From the NCBI RefSeq assembly GCF_050436995.1, contig NC_134770.1:2428501-2492500 (forward strand): a stretch of 64,000 nt of DNA. The letters are read 5' to 3'. Position numbers and translations under genes: made by a program. Each line of letters opens with the position of its first letter. The stretch's first letter is position 1. Origin of the DNA: Anticarsia gemmatalis (taxonomy: Eukaryota > Arthropoda > Insecta > Lepidoptera > Erebidae). Below, piece after piece: positions 11,701-22,440 of the stretch. The notes below the pieces were generated by a model. The model saw nothing but the letters and a program-made list of their open reading frames with translations, had not been told where the DNA came from and ran no database searches.

Positions 11701-12285
11701 GGCCTCAAAAATTTGGAAATTATCATGAAATTTAATTTTGTACGTTTTGTTACGCTTTGGAAATAACTAAAGTTTGAGTAGTAATTATTGAGATGCAACA
11801 AAATTAAGCATTGTTTTGTACGTAGCACAAGTCGTGACTGTAAAGATGTGGCCAGACATTTAGTATAGGAATATAGTTTAGAATAGCAACATAAATTATA
11901 TATTATAACTATAGTATAAGAAAATTTACCTGTTCGATGGAGGAAGCTCGGCGTAGGCCAAAGCAACTAGGAATACGGAAGCGATGATGGTCTGAAAATA
12001 TTAATGTTATTTTAATAAAGACAGTCATCTTATAAAAACAATATTAAATTATTTTTAAAGAAATTTGAGTTAATCTACATACATATGTTTGGTTACATGA
12101 AAATCTACTTTATTTTACAAAAATGTAAAGAAAAATATACAATATAAGTATGCAAAACAATACTCTTAAACAGAATCTAGCAACGATCACGAAAACACTT
12201 TAATCCAAACTAGAAAAAATCACTTTTTTAAATCCAAAAAAACTTTAAAAACTTATAAGCAGCTCAAAGTTACAAGTACCTTCAT
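8761..12285 (-). CDS. Cuticular protein with RR chitin-binding domain, 238 residues, six exons
   Basis: Exons, minus strand: 12285-12280 (ATGAAG), 11991-11930, 11621-11436, 11003-10868, 10530-10396 and 8952-8761. All introns are GT/AG and the phases join exactly to one 239-codon frame. The product has a signal peptide (MK, TIIASVFLVALAYA), a Pro/Ser/Gly/Ala-rich linker, and an RR domain from EPANYNFGYMVND to ERGFKPQIS. It matches the Rebers-Riddiford consensus G-x8-G-x6-Y-x-A-x-E-x-G-F exactly, so chitin binding in the cuticle is expected. The tail is Asn/His/Gly-rich (repeated NHGN). The RR domain is split by an intron after KQ. It is the closest relative of the A-F cluster in this window (shared EPANY, VNDY, VVLPDG, EADERGFKP) but lacks their YGxP repeats. 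RR subtype not decided. Confidence 0.9.
9014..9330. repeat. Probable retroelement fragment in intron 5
   Basis: A less AT-rich island starting TGTAGCGGATCGCTACG, with two near-copies of a CATGATCACCTCG phrase at 9188 and 9237. It contains an open frame (8969-9334) with no recognisable domain. Composition and repeat content suggest a retrotransposon LTR or fragment; ends and target duplication were not found. Confidence 0.35.
10175..10349. mobile_element. Left-truncated mariner-type MITE
   Basis: Matches the 7689-7906 element from ACTTGTAATAAAATCTTTTC to the right terminus CACGACCTAA. The left inverted repeat is missing. It lies in intron 5 of the RR gene, just downstream of exon 5. Confidence 0.7.
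11260..11373. mobile_element. Small MITE with long inverted arms
   Basis: TTTCTGAGGTACATTTAGCG with GTAGTTTATCTATTCAA is repeated inverted around 11330-11370 (TTGAATAGATAAACTAC, then CCGCTAAAAGGCATCAGAAA). The same family is at 57317-57437. Lies in intron 3. Confidence 0.65.
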
Positions 12286-12347
12286 GTTGTAATATTGTAT
12301 TTCACAGTGTAATGATACAGTGATACTATGAGTGTGTCGACAGTACC

Positions 12348-12354
12348 TTTTATA
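12348..12354 (-). promoter_or_regulatory. TATA box of the 238-residue RR gene
   Basis: TATAAAAGG on the minus strand, 63 bases upstream of the ATG at 12285. The expected start is near 12320. Unlike copies A-F there is no sign of a non-coding first exon. Confidence 0.65.
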
Positions 12355-12526
12355 CGAAACAGTCACAATGGTAGGGGCTGAAAAATTGACTCTCATTAGC
12401 GACATAAAAGATGAGCTTTCAAGGTGTAGAAGTTTGGGATTTAGAGAGGTATGGAGCTGTGTTGTGGCGGTATTTTTTGGATGTAGTATGTACATATTTT
12501 ATTAGGGTATTTTGTGGTTGAAATAA

Positions 12527-12690
12527 ATAAATATCATTGAACAACTCACTCACGGTCATTTTAGACTAAGCAGAGCTTTTACTATGGTAACTAAATAACC
12601 GATAAACATACTAAATATACTTCTAAATACATACTTAGATTAATTCACAACCAGGCTCAGTACAGATACTCATGCTCATCACACAGTGTT
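12527..12690 (-). repeat. SINE fragment (tail and body)
   Basis: Shares GACTAAGCAGAGCTT, ACTTCTAAATACATACTTA and AACCAGGCTCAG with the full element at 5273-5525. The tRNA-like head is missing. Confidence 0.6.
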
Positions 12691-13995
12691 TAAGGAAGCA
12701 GTGAATTATTAAAAATGTACCGATATTTAAATTATTTTCGATTGTAAGAGGTAGTCAGTATGTTTTCTGAATTCATCTCTTTAGACTGTTCATTTTAACT
12801 CTTTTTTGTGCATAGAAAGAACCGCTGCATTCTAAAGGTTTATAAAATAGGCAAGTTAAAAACTTGTTTTCATATCTGCCTAGATTTTCACGCGAATTCG
12901 TGCAATCTAAACACAAAAAAGTAATATAATTTAATAATAAAATATTGTTCATATTTATAACAAAATTTGTAAGTAGCCTTACAAAGCCGAGTAGCTATAT
13001 CTCTACTTTCATCAGTTATCAAGACCATCAACAAAACACCTCAACAATAATTAAGACTATCAACAAAAGCAGTCATAAAAAAAATCTAGTCCCAATAACA
13101 GCTCCACAGTTTTCTCAAGCTTACTAAATCGTAACTCAAGGATGTGCCCACGACGCGTCGCTTCCTAATACCTAATACTACGCACTTGCACACGCGACCT
13201 TACTCCGAATTACAGATATTATTGTCACAAACATACAAACAAATATCTCGGTACATCCGTGAAGATGTTCATGAAAATTTGAAGAATTTACGAGCTTTTT
13301 TGAGCAAGAAAATGCATGGTTTTGTTCGCATTTCACGTGCATTATTTATTTTTCTAATGTGTTCCGTAATTATTAAATTAATGTGCTTATCTTGTTATTA
13401 TTCTTAACCAGCAAACTGAAGGCCTTATTTTCAAGTTGACCTGCTGAGCTATAATTTCGGCCACTAGATCAAAAAGTTAAAACTATCCTACAAAGGAGAA
13501 AAGCTTGGTATTTTGTAGAGCAGCTTCAAGTTTTAAATCAATTTAAAATACTTTTTTTGCTCTTCAATTCATTATAATTACAGTTATATTTAGGATTTTT
13601 TTCAATAAATCCAGTAATTAAAAGTATGTAATATTCAGGGATAGCTCGAAATCACAAATCTTAAATGCTCTGAAAATCAGCCATTGTCCTTCTTGTCATT
13701 TGTCCAGTAATGGGACTTAAAGTCCAAGATTCTTATTTCTAGCAAAATTTTGAGCACTTGAGTATTTTCAATAGAATTTTCTAAAATATCATAAACTTGA
13801 GACCCCAAAGCATTCTTCCGAAAGATGGCTAATCTTGCGTCTGTATCTGTCAACCCTATCTGGACCCGACGTGTTGGTCGTCGTGTCGACCCACGGTTCA
13901 ATAAGAATCCATGGAGTGGAGATAAGAGTGTACCTCATGCTATTGCGTTCTTACTCTAGCAGTTTCAATAAATTTAGCTATATAATATATTTTTT

Positions 13996-14178
13996 TCTAA
14001 CAACTCCCGCACTAAGAACTGCTCTTGTGTCGCGGGGACTTTTACAAACATACAAACAACGGACACAAAGCAAAACCAGACCCGAAACAATTATTTGTGG
14101 ATCGCACAAATAATAATAGTGGGAATCGAACCCACGACCTCCCGACGTAGCGTGGTGACCTAAACACCTGCACTATGG
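13996..14178 (-). repeat. tRNA-derived SINE
   Basis: On the minus strand it reads a tRNA-like head with GGTCGTGGGTTCGATTCCC (B-box), then CGATCCACAAATAATTG and AAAAGTCCCCGCGACACAAG. Copies at 3440-3632, 7440-7640 and 61735-61915. Confidence 0.6.
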
Positions 14179-15096
14179 AGAAAAATATTAAATTAGCTTT
14201 AAAATATTATTAGTAGACATTGTGTCTGCCCTCCAAGTAAACCCAAGTTACACATTATGTAACTAAGTCCAAATTAAATACAATACCATATGAGGTAAGA
14301 CACGGATCTCTCATATTTGTCGTCTGCTCGTGCCTTTTGTATTCACCTTTATGATATAGTAGAACTAATTGTTGCAAGCATGCAATGTTATTGAATAGTT
14401 CATACTATTTAAAACAAATAGTTGTTGTTTGCATTATTATAAAGTGTTGAATAGCTAATCAGGTTTTCGTACATTTTCTGTCACTATATATTAGATTGAT
14501 TATCCGACCAACATTTAAATATTTTCAGGTGTGTACAGTCATTTGGAGTCTACCAGAAAGTAATAAAAGTGAAACCAAAGTCTATTCGCTTTGTAGATGA
14601 TGGTATACAAATTAATAACCTATCGTGAATTATTTTCTGGCCTCAAAAACTCAGACTTTTGACGGTTTGTTTATTAATAGAAAATACACAATTGTATGTG
14701 TTTTAAAGTTCTTTACAGTTTAAAATGTTGTTTCGTTATGACTATTAAGTATTTGAATACATTGTTTACAAGAGGGGTCGTTTTACTTTGTAGTGAAGTA
14801 GTAAAATATTGATAGGAAACGATGTAGAAAAGAATAATGTTTTATGACAAGAAGTGAATAAATAAACGAAAAAGTTAGAAGCATTGAAAATCGAAAATGG
14901 TGGAATGAATCATCACTGTAAAAGCAATAAAGACAAAAAATACAGAACAATTATTTAATTATAAAGCACATTTAATTATTTTATACATTTTTCATTTTGC
15001 TAATTAATAAATAATTCACATAATAGAAACGCATTAAAAGACGTTGCTTATCTTTCAAACTACTATAGTATAATTTGTTTTCTAATAATATCGTGA

Positions 15097-16635
15097 TCAG
15101 TAAGGTCCATCAGCTTGGCGCGCGTCGACGAGCTCAGCGGCGTTGTCGTCGTAGCCCGCAGAGCGAGCGAGCTCCGCCGGCTCCACCGAGATCCTGGGCT
15201 TGAACCCTCTCTCGTCCGCCTCGTATTCTACCACCTGTTTAGTGCCATCAGGTAACACTACGAAGTATGATCCCTCAGCCCTGTTGTCCTGTCGCGTCTC
15301 AGTGTGGCCGAACTCACTTCCAGACTCGTAGTCGTTCACTTTGTACGCGAAGTCGTAGTTAGCAGGCTCCTGGTTGAGTTCTTCGTTGACTCCATCTCTG
15401 GCGTAAGAGTATCCTTCGTGCTCTGAGGACATGGAGTCGCGCAACGAGGGAGGGCCGTACGTGTCGGAGAGACCAGACCTAGCAGAGGCAGCAGAATAAG
15501 ACGAAGCGACGGCGCCGGTCTTGTGCTCAGCAGCACGGCTGGCAGGTACGCCATACTCCTGAGACACGCCTCGCGCACTCGCCACTGAGTAGCTCTCCGA
15601 CACATCGCGCTGGCTCGGCGCTCCGTACGTCTGCGACAGAGCCGCAGCCTGCGAGTATGAGCCTGAACTCCTGGCTGAAGCAGCGTGGCTGCGTGGAGAG
15701 GAACGGGCTCCGAACTGAGAGGAACCTTTGGAAGAACGAGAGCTGCTTGATGCGAAGGACCTGGCGTTGTTTCTAGGAGTGGTGTGACTGTCGTGAAAGT
15801 TACCAGATCGAGGTGAGCTTCTGGAGAACTGCGAGTTGCGAGCGGCGGGAGGACCGTACTGCTGGGAAGGAGAATGATCGAAACTGCGCTGAGAAGGAAC
15901 ACCGTATTCTTCTGAAGGAGTGCGCAGCTCTGGTGCTCCGTATTGAGTAGACGGAGTCATTGCGATATCAGAGCTTACAGGTGGTACACCGTACTCTTGA
16001 GACAAGCCACTCCTGGCGGCAGGAGCTCCATATAATCCTGATGGAGTGGAGCGAGCATTGGGGACTCCATACTCAGTGGAGAGAGCTCTGGCAGCTGGTG
16101 TGTGCTGAGCTGAAGACCTCGCATTAGGAACACCGTATTGTTGAGAAGGTCCGCTGCGAGCATGGGGAGGTCCGTAAGTCTGGGAGAGTCCAGATCTTGT
16201 GCTTGATGTTCTCGCACTCGGAGGTCCATATTCAGTAGAGGGAGCGTTGCGAGAGGAGGGAGCGGCAGGAGGTAAGTACTCCTGGGAGAGAGATCGTTGG
16301 AAGTCATGACTGTCATCGTGTCCATGTTCGTGGTCGTGGTTATGTTCGTGGTTGTGATCGTGTGAGGAGCGCGCTGAAGGATACCCGACACTGAAATATT
16401 AAGAGAAATGTTAATTTTGAGCGTATGGTTTTTTCTTAAATAGTTTAAATCAAAGAAATTAAGTTATTATAAAGTTTTATAACTTACCCGAGAGGAGCTT
16501 CGGCGAGCGCCATCGACACGACACATAAGAGAGGTATAAACACCTGAAATAAACAATATAATATATAAATCTATTCTCCCAATTAAGTTTAAATATCCTT
16601 TTAATAGTATATGAAAAATGTTTCTTTGCCTTCAT
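15097..16635 (-). CDS. Resilin-like cuticular protein, copy A, 451 residues
   Basis: Coding exons, minus strand: 16635-16630 (ATGAAG), 16543-16488 and 16390-15097. The signal peptide MKVFIPLLCVVSMALAEA is followed by a His-rich tract (HDHNHEHNHDHEHGHDD). About 13 YG[PVA]P-type repeats come next (STEYGPP, SQTYGPP, SQQYGVP), then a Ser/Arg-rich middle. The RR chitin-binding domain lies at about residues 365-421 (G-x8-G-x6-Y-E-A-D-E-R-G-F, exact consensus). YGxP repeats are the hallmark of insect resilin, so an elastic, Tyr-cross-linked cuticle matrix protein is the likely role. Odd point: the first coding intron starts with GC (16629-16628), not GT. The 3' UTR has no AATAAA within 250 bases, only ATTAAA at 14971-14976. 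In 5' UTR, intron 1 and 3' UTR it resembles copy E. Open frames in other registers across exon 3 are shadows. Confidence 0.9.
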
Positions 16636-16789
16636 TTTTCTTTAATATATCCTTGATGATGAAGAGTAGTTGAATCTAAAACAAAAGAAAACGATATTAA
16701 TATTGGCTTGCTAACTTGAAAAACATTGTATTTTCTTGATAGGTCACTTTATAAGTACTTGGTTTGATCTTTATCTCCTGATTCCTTAC

Positions 16790-16952
16790 CTGATTCGAAT
16801 GTTTGTATATGCGTGTTGAGCTTCGAATGGTAACATATTAACATGTGCAAGTATTTATACATACCTTTACAATAGCTTTCTATCAAACAACTTGTATGTA
16901 CATCTGTCACACTACTTGTCACACCAATTTGAACTTTAACACGTTGTGACAA
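16790..16952 (-). promoter_or_regulatory. Promoter and non-coding exon 1 of copy A
   Basis: TATAAATA at 16859-16852 lies in a block conserved in all six copies, with CAACGTGTTAAAGTTCAAAT-type sequence upstream (slightly changed here). Non-coding exon 1 ends at 16790 (TCAG|GTAAGG) and splices to the 5' UTR part of exon 2 starting at 16675. Confidence 0.75.
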
Positions 16953-16999
16953 GAGTGAGAGGTGGTTTGTGTGTGTGTATGTGTGTGTTGTTAATAGTT

Positions 17000-18175
17000 A
17001 CATTGTGGATTGATAGCAGGTGATAATGAATTGAACACAATAATTAGAAGATGTTTAACGACAAGGACGGTGAAGGTCTCGACAACAATGCCATGGATTC
17101 GATCCTGAGCAGCAAAAATTCCTTGACCTGCATACCGAAGTAAAACTTTTTTCATATGGTTTTTGGTTAAACAAATAACACATCTTTGTCTCCTATAGAC
17201 TACTCATTTAAGGCCTCAAATGGGCTGAAAGCAGCATCTATCGAGACGTTGTATGTGTATGATGAAACTGACAAAAGCTAAAAATGTAATCAAAGTCCTT
17301 GCTTCATTAACCTCAGAAATGGTGATAGAAAAACTATTTAGAGAACCAGTTGATTACCGGAAATAGTAGACATGTTAAGGCAGAGGGTACCTACATAAAG
17401 AGGTTTTTGTGTTATTTTCCGCAAGTTGATGTATTAACGAATGAACTTCTAAAGCTCAAATCCGTCATCTTAATATCTACAGGAAACGTCTAAGAATCGC
17501 GAAAACTAAATATCGCGGCTGTTATTCGATGATTCGTTCTAATCGATATTTTCTATTCAAACCTCGGATAAATTTTGTAATTGTGACAACAATTGACGAA
17601 ACCTTGCATGTCTGTAAAAAATATTTAATAAATAGTCATCAAAAGGTTGAAAAGTCTCTGCGTTTGGCCAGCGTGGTGCACTCTCACAGAAGAAAACCCA
17701 TGGCAAGCAGCAGGAAAGGAACGTCAAAGATTGTTTTAATTTTATTTAATCATCTCTTTTCCTAACATACATGGAACAAAATGGCCATAATAAATAAATA
17801 AAGTATCAATCTTACAACTTCTGTGCTCAACTGAATATTGCTCCAAATGGCTAGTTCTATCGATACGTTCTGTTTGTTTTGATGGCCGACCTTAAAAAAT
17901 ACCTTAAATTAATGATCTTTGTAAAACTTATACGCTCAAGACTTTTCCTATGGCGCCATCTTCTTACACCGTTAGCCAAATCGTCTAATCATTTATCATT
18001 CAATCAGACGGTCAATGACGTTTTCAAGGTCACGTTTTTATTTGCTGATGACTGTATATATTGTCTAGAAGTAGAGCAATGTAATGTGAATCTTGTTCTT
18101 CTATAGTTTAAGTTGTTAATGCATTGTAGGCTTAAAGTTAGTTTGGAGCTTTTAGGCATACCTTTTCATTCAGAT
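17000..18175. repeat. Duplicated 5' flank of copy A
   Basis: Reverse-complement homologue of the flanks of copy D (27780-28925) and copy E (31780-32965). Landmarks include the AACGACAAGGACGGT block near 17053, the CCAAATGGCTAG block near 17843 and TCAAGGTCACG at 18024-18034. Open frames at 17529-17765 and 17879-18106 are not kept in the other copies, so they are not genes. Confidence 0.75.
18024..18032 (+). promoter_or_regulatory. Conserved FTZ-F1-type site TCAAGGTCA
   Basis: TCAAGGTCA fits the YCAAGGYCR consensus of the nuclear receptor FTZ-F1, known to drive cuticle genes in Bombyx. It is kept in the flanks of D (27858-27866) and E (31932-31940) and in the B-C spacer (21742-21750). Function is inferred. 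Confidence 0.45.
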
Positions 18176-18229
18176 GTTTGATTTTTTTTCTGTTTTACAC
18201 TAATCCGGGCTCGCTTAAATTACCTCAGT

Positions 18230-18655
18230 TTTATAAAGCTCAGTTTCAAAACTGTTTTTTGTTAATTTAGGACAAAAAGTTATTGAACATATTTGTAGAC
18301 AAAATAATTTGCTACAAATTATGCTTTTACAATTTTATTGTAAGACGCATAGTTTCCGAGATATAGCGAAAAAAGTGTTTCCACCCCCTTTTCCAAGATG
18401 GCGGCCGGGGGACAAGGGTGGCGACCCCACAAACTTCAAGTTAAGCTTCTATTGACCCCCCTACATGTTCCAAAAATAAAATTGCGTCCTCTAATAAATA
18501 AAATCTCATGTAACATTTCAATGGACTATTAAGTAATGTTCTGACATTGATAATAAAAAACGTACTCGAGTTTTCTTAGCTTCTATATATCTATGATTTT
18601 CTTTGTGTCAACTAAGATCTTTTTTTGTTGAAAAAATTACAAATCCCGCACTATC
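18230..18655. mobile_element. Insertion in the A-B spacer, absent from the D-E spacer
   Basis: The sequence from roughly 18230 to 18655 includes a GC-rich island (AAGATGGCGGCCGGGGGACA at 18393). It interrupts spacer DNA that is otherwise homologous to 31150-31800. No open frame or clear terminal repeats found; boundaries are approximate. Confidence 0.45.
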
Positions 18656-18994
18656 AGTTTTTGTAAATAGATAGACTCTTAAACCCGCAGTTGGTCTTTC
18701 TGAGAGTCTAGGTCTAATTCTTCCCTTAATCATTCAAGGCCTATTTATTTACCTCTTATTGGTGCCTTTTGCTTAGTAGTTGGACGTACAATATGTTCAT
18801 TTATTAATAAGTAGACACATTCATCTATTATAATGAAGGTATATGCAAAACCAAATAATAACCATAACTCTTTAAGCGTGTGTTAACTGGACATATTCTA
18901 GTAATCTTTTTAGTAATATTTTTACCAGGGATGACTGTGTGTGGAAAATTTTCCAAACTTTAAATAAAATCATCAAAGTTTCAATAAACAATAT

Positions 18995-19000
18995 TTTATT
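18995..19000 (-). terminator. Polyadenylation signal AATAAA of copy B
   Basis: AATAAA on the minus strand 158 bases past the stop of copy B. The surrounding sequence (TTAGTGCAATAATAAAATATTG) is conserved in C and D. Confidence 0.65.
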
Positions 19001-19157
19001 ATTGCACTAAATAATTACATCACAAAGCTACTTATTGCTATGAAAAATCTCTTTTTTTCGTACATTTTTTTATTTGCTTCGTAATAAATAAATTTCTAAG
19101 ATAAGAAGACAAAGCTGTTTATCATTCGTTTGGTATTCAGGACTGATCTTGCCTCGA

Positions 19158-20738
19158 TCAGTAAGGTCCATCAGCTTGGCGCGCGTCGACGAGCTCAGCG
19201 GCGTTGTCGTCGTAGCCCGCAGAGCGAGCGAGCTCCGCCGGCTCCACCGAGATCCTGGGCTTGAACCCTCTCTCGTCCGCCTCGTATTCCACCACCTGTT
19301 TAGTGCCATCAGGTAACACTACGAAGTATGATCCCTCAGCCCTGTTGTCCTGTCGCGTCTCAGTGTGGCCGAACTCACTTCCAGACTCGTAGTCGTTCAC
19401 TTTGTACGCGAAGTCGTAGTTAGCAGGCTCCTGGTTGAGTTCTTCGTTGACTCCATCTCTGGCGTAAGAGTATCCTTCGTGCTCTGAGGACATGGAGTCG
19501 CGCAACGAGGGAGGGCCGTACGTGTCGGAGAGACCAGACCTAGCAGAGGCAGCAGAATAAGACGAAGCGACGGCGCCGGTCTTGTGCTCAGCAGCACGGC
19601 TGGCAGGTACGCCATACTCCTGAGACACGCCTCGCGCACTCGCCACTGAGTAGCTCTCCGACACATCGCGCTGGCTCGGCGCTCCGTACGTCTGCGACGG
19701 AGCCGCAGCCTCCTGCGAGTATGAGCCCGCATTCCTGGCAGAAGCAGATCCGTGGCTAAATGGGGAGGAACGAGCTCCGAACTGAGAGGAACCTTTGGAA
19801 GAACGCGAGCTGCTTGATGCGAAGGACCTGGCGATGCTTCTGGGAGTGGTGTGACTGTCTTGAAAGTCACCAGATCGAGCTGAGCTTCTGGAGAACTGCG
19901 AGTTGCGAGCGGCGGGAGGACCGTACTGCTGGGAAGGAGAATGATCGAAACTGCGCTGAGAAGGACCTCCGTATTCTTCTGAAGGAGTGCGCAGTTCTGG
20001 TGGACCGTATTGAATAGACGGAGTCCTTGCGATATCAGAGCTTACAGGTGGTACACCGTACTCTTGAGACAAGCCACTCCTGGCGGCAGGAGCTCCATAT
20101 AATCCTGATGGAGTGGAGCGAGCATTGGGGACTCCATACTCAGTGGAGAGAGCTCTGGCAGCTGGTGTGTGCTGAGCTGAAGACCTCGCATTAGGAACAC
20201 CGTATTGTTGAGAAGGTCCGCTGCGAGCATGGGGAGGTCCGTAAGTCTGGGAGAGTCCAGATCTTGTGCTTGATGTTCTCGCACTCGGAGGTCCATATTC
20301 AGTAGAGGGAGCGTTGCGAGAGGAGGGAGCGGCAGGAGGTAAGTACTCCTGGGAGAGAGATCGTTGGAAGTCATGACTGTCATCGTGTCCATGTTCGTGG
20401 TCGTGGTTATGTTCGTGGTCGTGTTTATGTTCGTGGTTGTGATCGTGTGACGAGCGCGCTGAAGGATACCCGACACTGAAATATTAAGATAATATTTTAA
20501 GTTTCGCGTTTACATTTGTCTCTGCAAATATTTAAAATCAAACGTATTGTGATGATTACTTTAGAGGCTTATTTTCTATGACTCACCCGAGAGGAGCTTC
20601 GGCGAGTGCCATGGACACAACACATAACAGTGGTATAAACACCTGAAACAAAACATGGATGTCATTAATTTATGATTGCAATTTAACTAATATCATAGTA
20701 AATGCTGGTAAAATTAGCTTTTAATACTTTACCTTCAT
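19158..20738 (-). CDS. Resilin-like cuticular protein, copy B, 459 residues
   Basis: Coding exons, minus strand: 20738-20733, 20642-20587 and 20475-19158, all with GT/AG introns. Same architecture as copy A: signal peptide, His-rich tract, YGxP repeats, Ser/Arg-rich middle, RR domain, and the C-terminus VDARQADGPY. Its His-rich tract is the longest of the six (HEHKHDHEHNHDHEHGHDD). Exon 2 5' UTR and intron 2 match copy D closely, so it is D's inverted counterpart. The middle reads SQEAAAPSQTYG where A has SQAAALSQTYG. Confidence 0.9.
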
Positions 20739-20944
20739 CTTTCAAGAGAGAGAAGAGCTGACTCGAGAGATCGATGTTTGAAATTAACTGAAACATGAAA
20801 ATGTATGTTTAAAACAAAATATAAGTGTAAAAGTTTCTAGAATGTAAAAACTCCTGACTGTTTTATAATAAATTTCAATTGATTGGTTTTCTTATTGCTT
20901 GAATCTCATCTGAAATTCGTATTTTTTTTTATTGGTGTTGTTAC

Positions 20945-21110
20945 CTGATTCGAATGTTTGTATATGAGTGTTGATCTTCGAATGGTAACATATTAACATG
21001 TGCAAGTATTTATACATACCTTTACAATAGCTTTCTATCAAACAACTTGTATGTACATCTGTCACACTACTTGTCACACGAATTTGAACTTTAACACGTT
21101 GTGACAAGAG
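20945..21110 (-). promoter_or_regulatory. Promoter and non-coding exon 1 of copy B
   Basis: TATAAATA at 21014-21007 with the conserved upstream block containing two GTGTGACA words. Exon 1 ends at 20945 (TCAG|GTAACA); exon 2 starts at 20787. A (TG)n tract follows at about 21123-21148. Confidence 0.75.
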
Positions 21111-22440
21111 TGAGAGGTGGTTTGTGTGTGTGTGTGTGTGTGTGTGTTGTTAATAGTTACATTGTGGATTGATAGCAGGTGATAATGAATTGAAGACTAT
21201 TATGAGACAATATGTGACGAGGATGACGTAGTGAGTACTCTACAGAAACCAGGTAATGAGTTCAAGTCTGGAGAGAAAAAGTAAAAAATAGTAAAAATGA
21301 AAATGATTAAATGAAAGAGGAGCTATGGAAGAAGTTAGAAGAAATATGGATCCTTTTAAAACTGCGTGTGCCTAGAGAACTTTCACTTAATGACAAAATG
21401 ACCGAGTGAACTTAATTTGAAAAAATTATCGAAACTTGGCAAAATGTTTTTTTAGGAAACCGAATATTCAAAGCCAGCTTTGCAATTGAAGAAGGGATAT
21501 TAACTAAGAGTTAGACAATAGATAAAACAAAAATTCTGAAAGATTAACAAGAGTTCTAAACAGTTTGAGAAAATGCATAAATAACCTTTCCAGAGCTGAA
21601 AAATACAAACCCATAATCAATTATTACTAATATTCCTTCAAGGACGTTTATGTAGACTCTCAGGCAAGTTAGTATTCTCACGTTCTTCTTTCACCGTTAA
21701 CAACAAACGACAACTCATCAATTTGAGGGTCAATGTCGCTTTCAAGGTCATGGCTTTGAGAAGGATAGCACGCATTATCTAGTATTTAGACCAATGTAAT
21801 AGATACCTTATTTTGAATGTAATAAGGACGTGAATAGTTGAATACGTTAACTAAGCGTCTGCAAAGTTTGTTTAGTTTAGAGCTTTAAGCATGTTGGGTA
21901 TCAAAACAATTCTAACTTAATTCTTATTATTACTTATTGAAATCAAGTTTTGTACCCACACTATAAGAGAATTTAGATTAGATTGAAAATATTCATATTA
22001 AAAGAAAAATTTATGAACAAGAATGATCAAAATTTAAAGACAGGCAGGTAAACAGTACTACGTAAACAGCAAAAAGACAACTAATGCTTCTACATTGTCT
22101 CATCATTGTCATGGGCATTCGTCATTCATTATCGTAAAGTGTCGCTGAACATTTATATTCCTAACGTAGAGCTCCGCTGAAAACAAAACAAAGCTTCTAT
22201 ATATCAATAATATTTTCATCGATTTTCCGATTAACTTCAAAATCTGCCGAATCAGTATTAATAAGTTCTACCTTGACCTACTTGAAGATTCCATCATTAT
22301 TACAATTAAAGCCATAGTCAAGACCTTACCCACTAAGTCTCATATTGTCTCGTAATAGTCTTCAATTCATTATCACCTGCTATCAATCCACAATGTAACT
22401 ATTCACAACACACACATACACACACACAAACCACCTCTCA
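21111..22440. other. Head-to-head spacer between copies B and C
   Basis: The two ends are inverted copies of each other: ATAGTCTTCAATTCATTATC near 22348 pairs with its complement near 21180. The centre holds a TCAAGGTCA site (21742-21750). No gene is visible. Confidence 0.65.
21742..21750 (+). promoter_or_regulatory. FTZ-F1-type site TCAAGGTCA in the B-C spacer
   Basis: Same nine bases, and the same TCAATG context upstream, as the site at 18024-18032. It lies roughly 735 bases from the B TATA box and 790 bases from the C TATA box, so it could serve either. Confidence 0.4.

Larger units (their letters stand above)
12360..14960. other. Intergenic spacer between the RR gene and copy A
   Basis: Holds a SINE fragment at 12527-12690 and a SINE at 13996-14178. 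The rest is AT-rich with open frames under 95 codons that show no signal peptide, domain or codon pattern worth calling. Confidence 0.5.

Noticed and set aside
15336..15902. A third-register frame of about 155-190 codons, Arg/Leu-rich, in every copy
   Set aside because: Shadow of the RR-containing exon; the RR frame has the splice-compatible phase and the consensus domain.
15975..16391. A second open frame of 136-144 codons (Thr/Leu/Pro-rich) overlapping the YGxP exon in most copies
   Set aside because: It is the shifted register of the real exon. It is kept because the duplicates are recent, has no signal peptide, and translates the repeats into low-complexity sequence.
17529..18106. Two short plus-strand frames upstream of copy A
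   Set aside because: The homologous flanks of D and E do not preserve them.
19760..20017. Antisense frames opposite copies B, C, E and F
   Set aside because: Shadows of codon bias in the Ser/Arg-rich exon; no independent signals.
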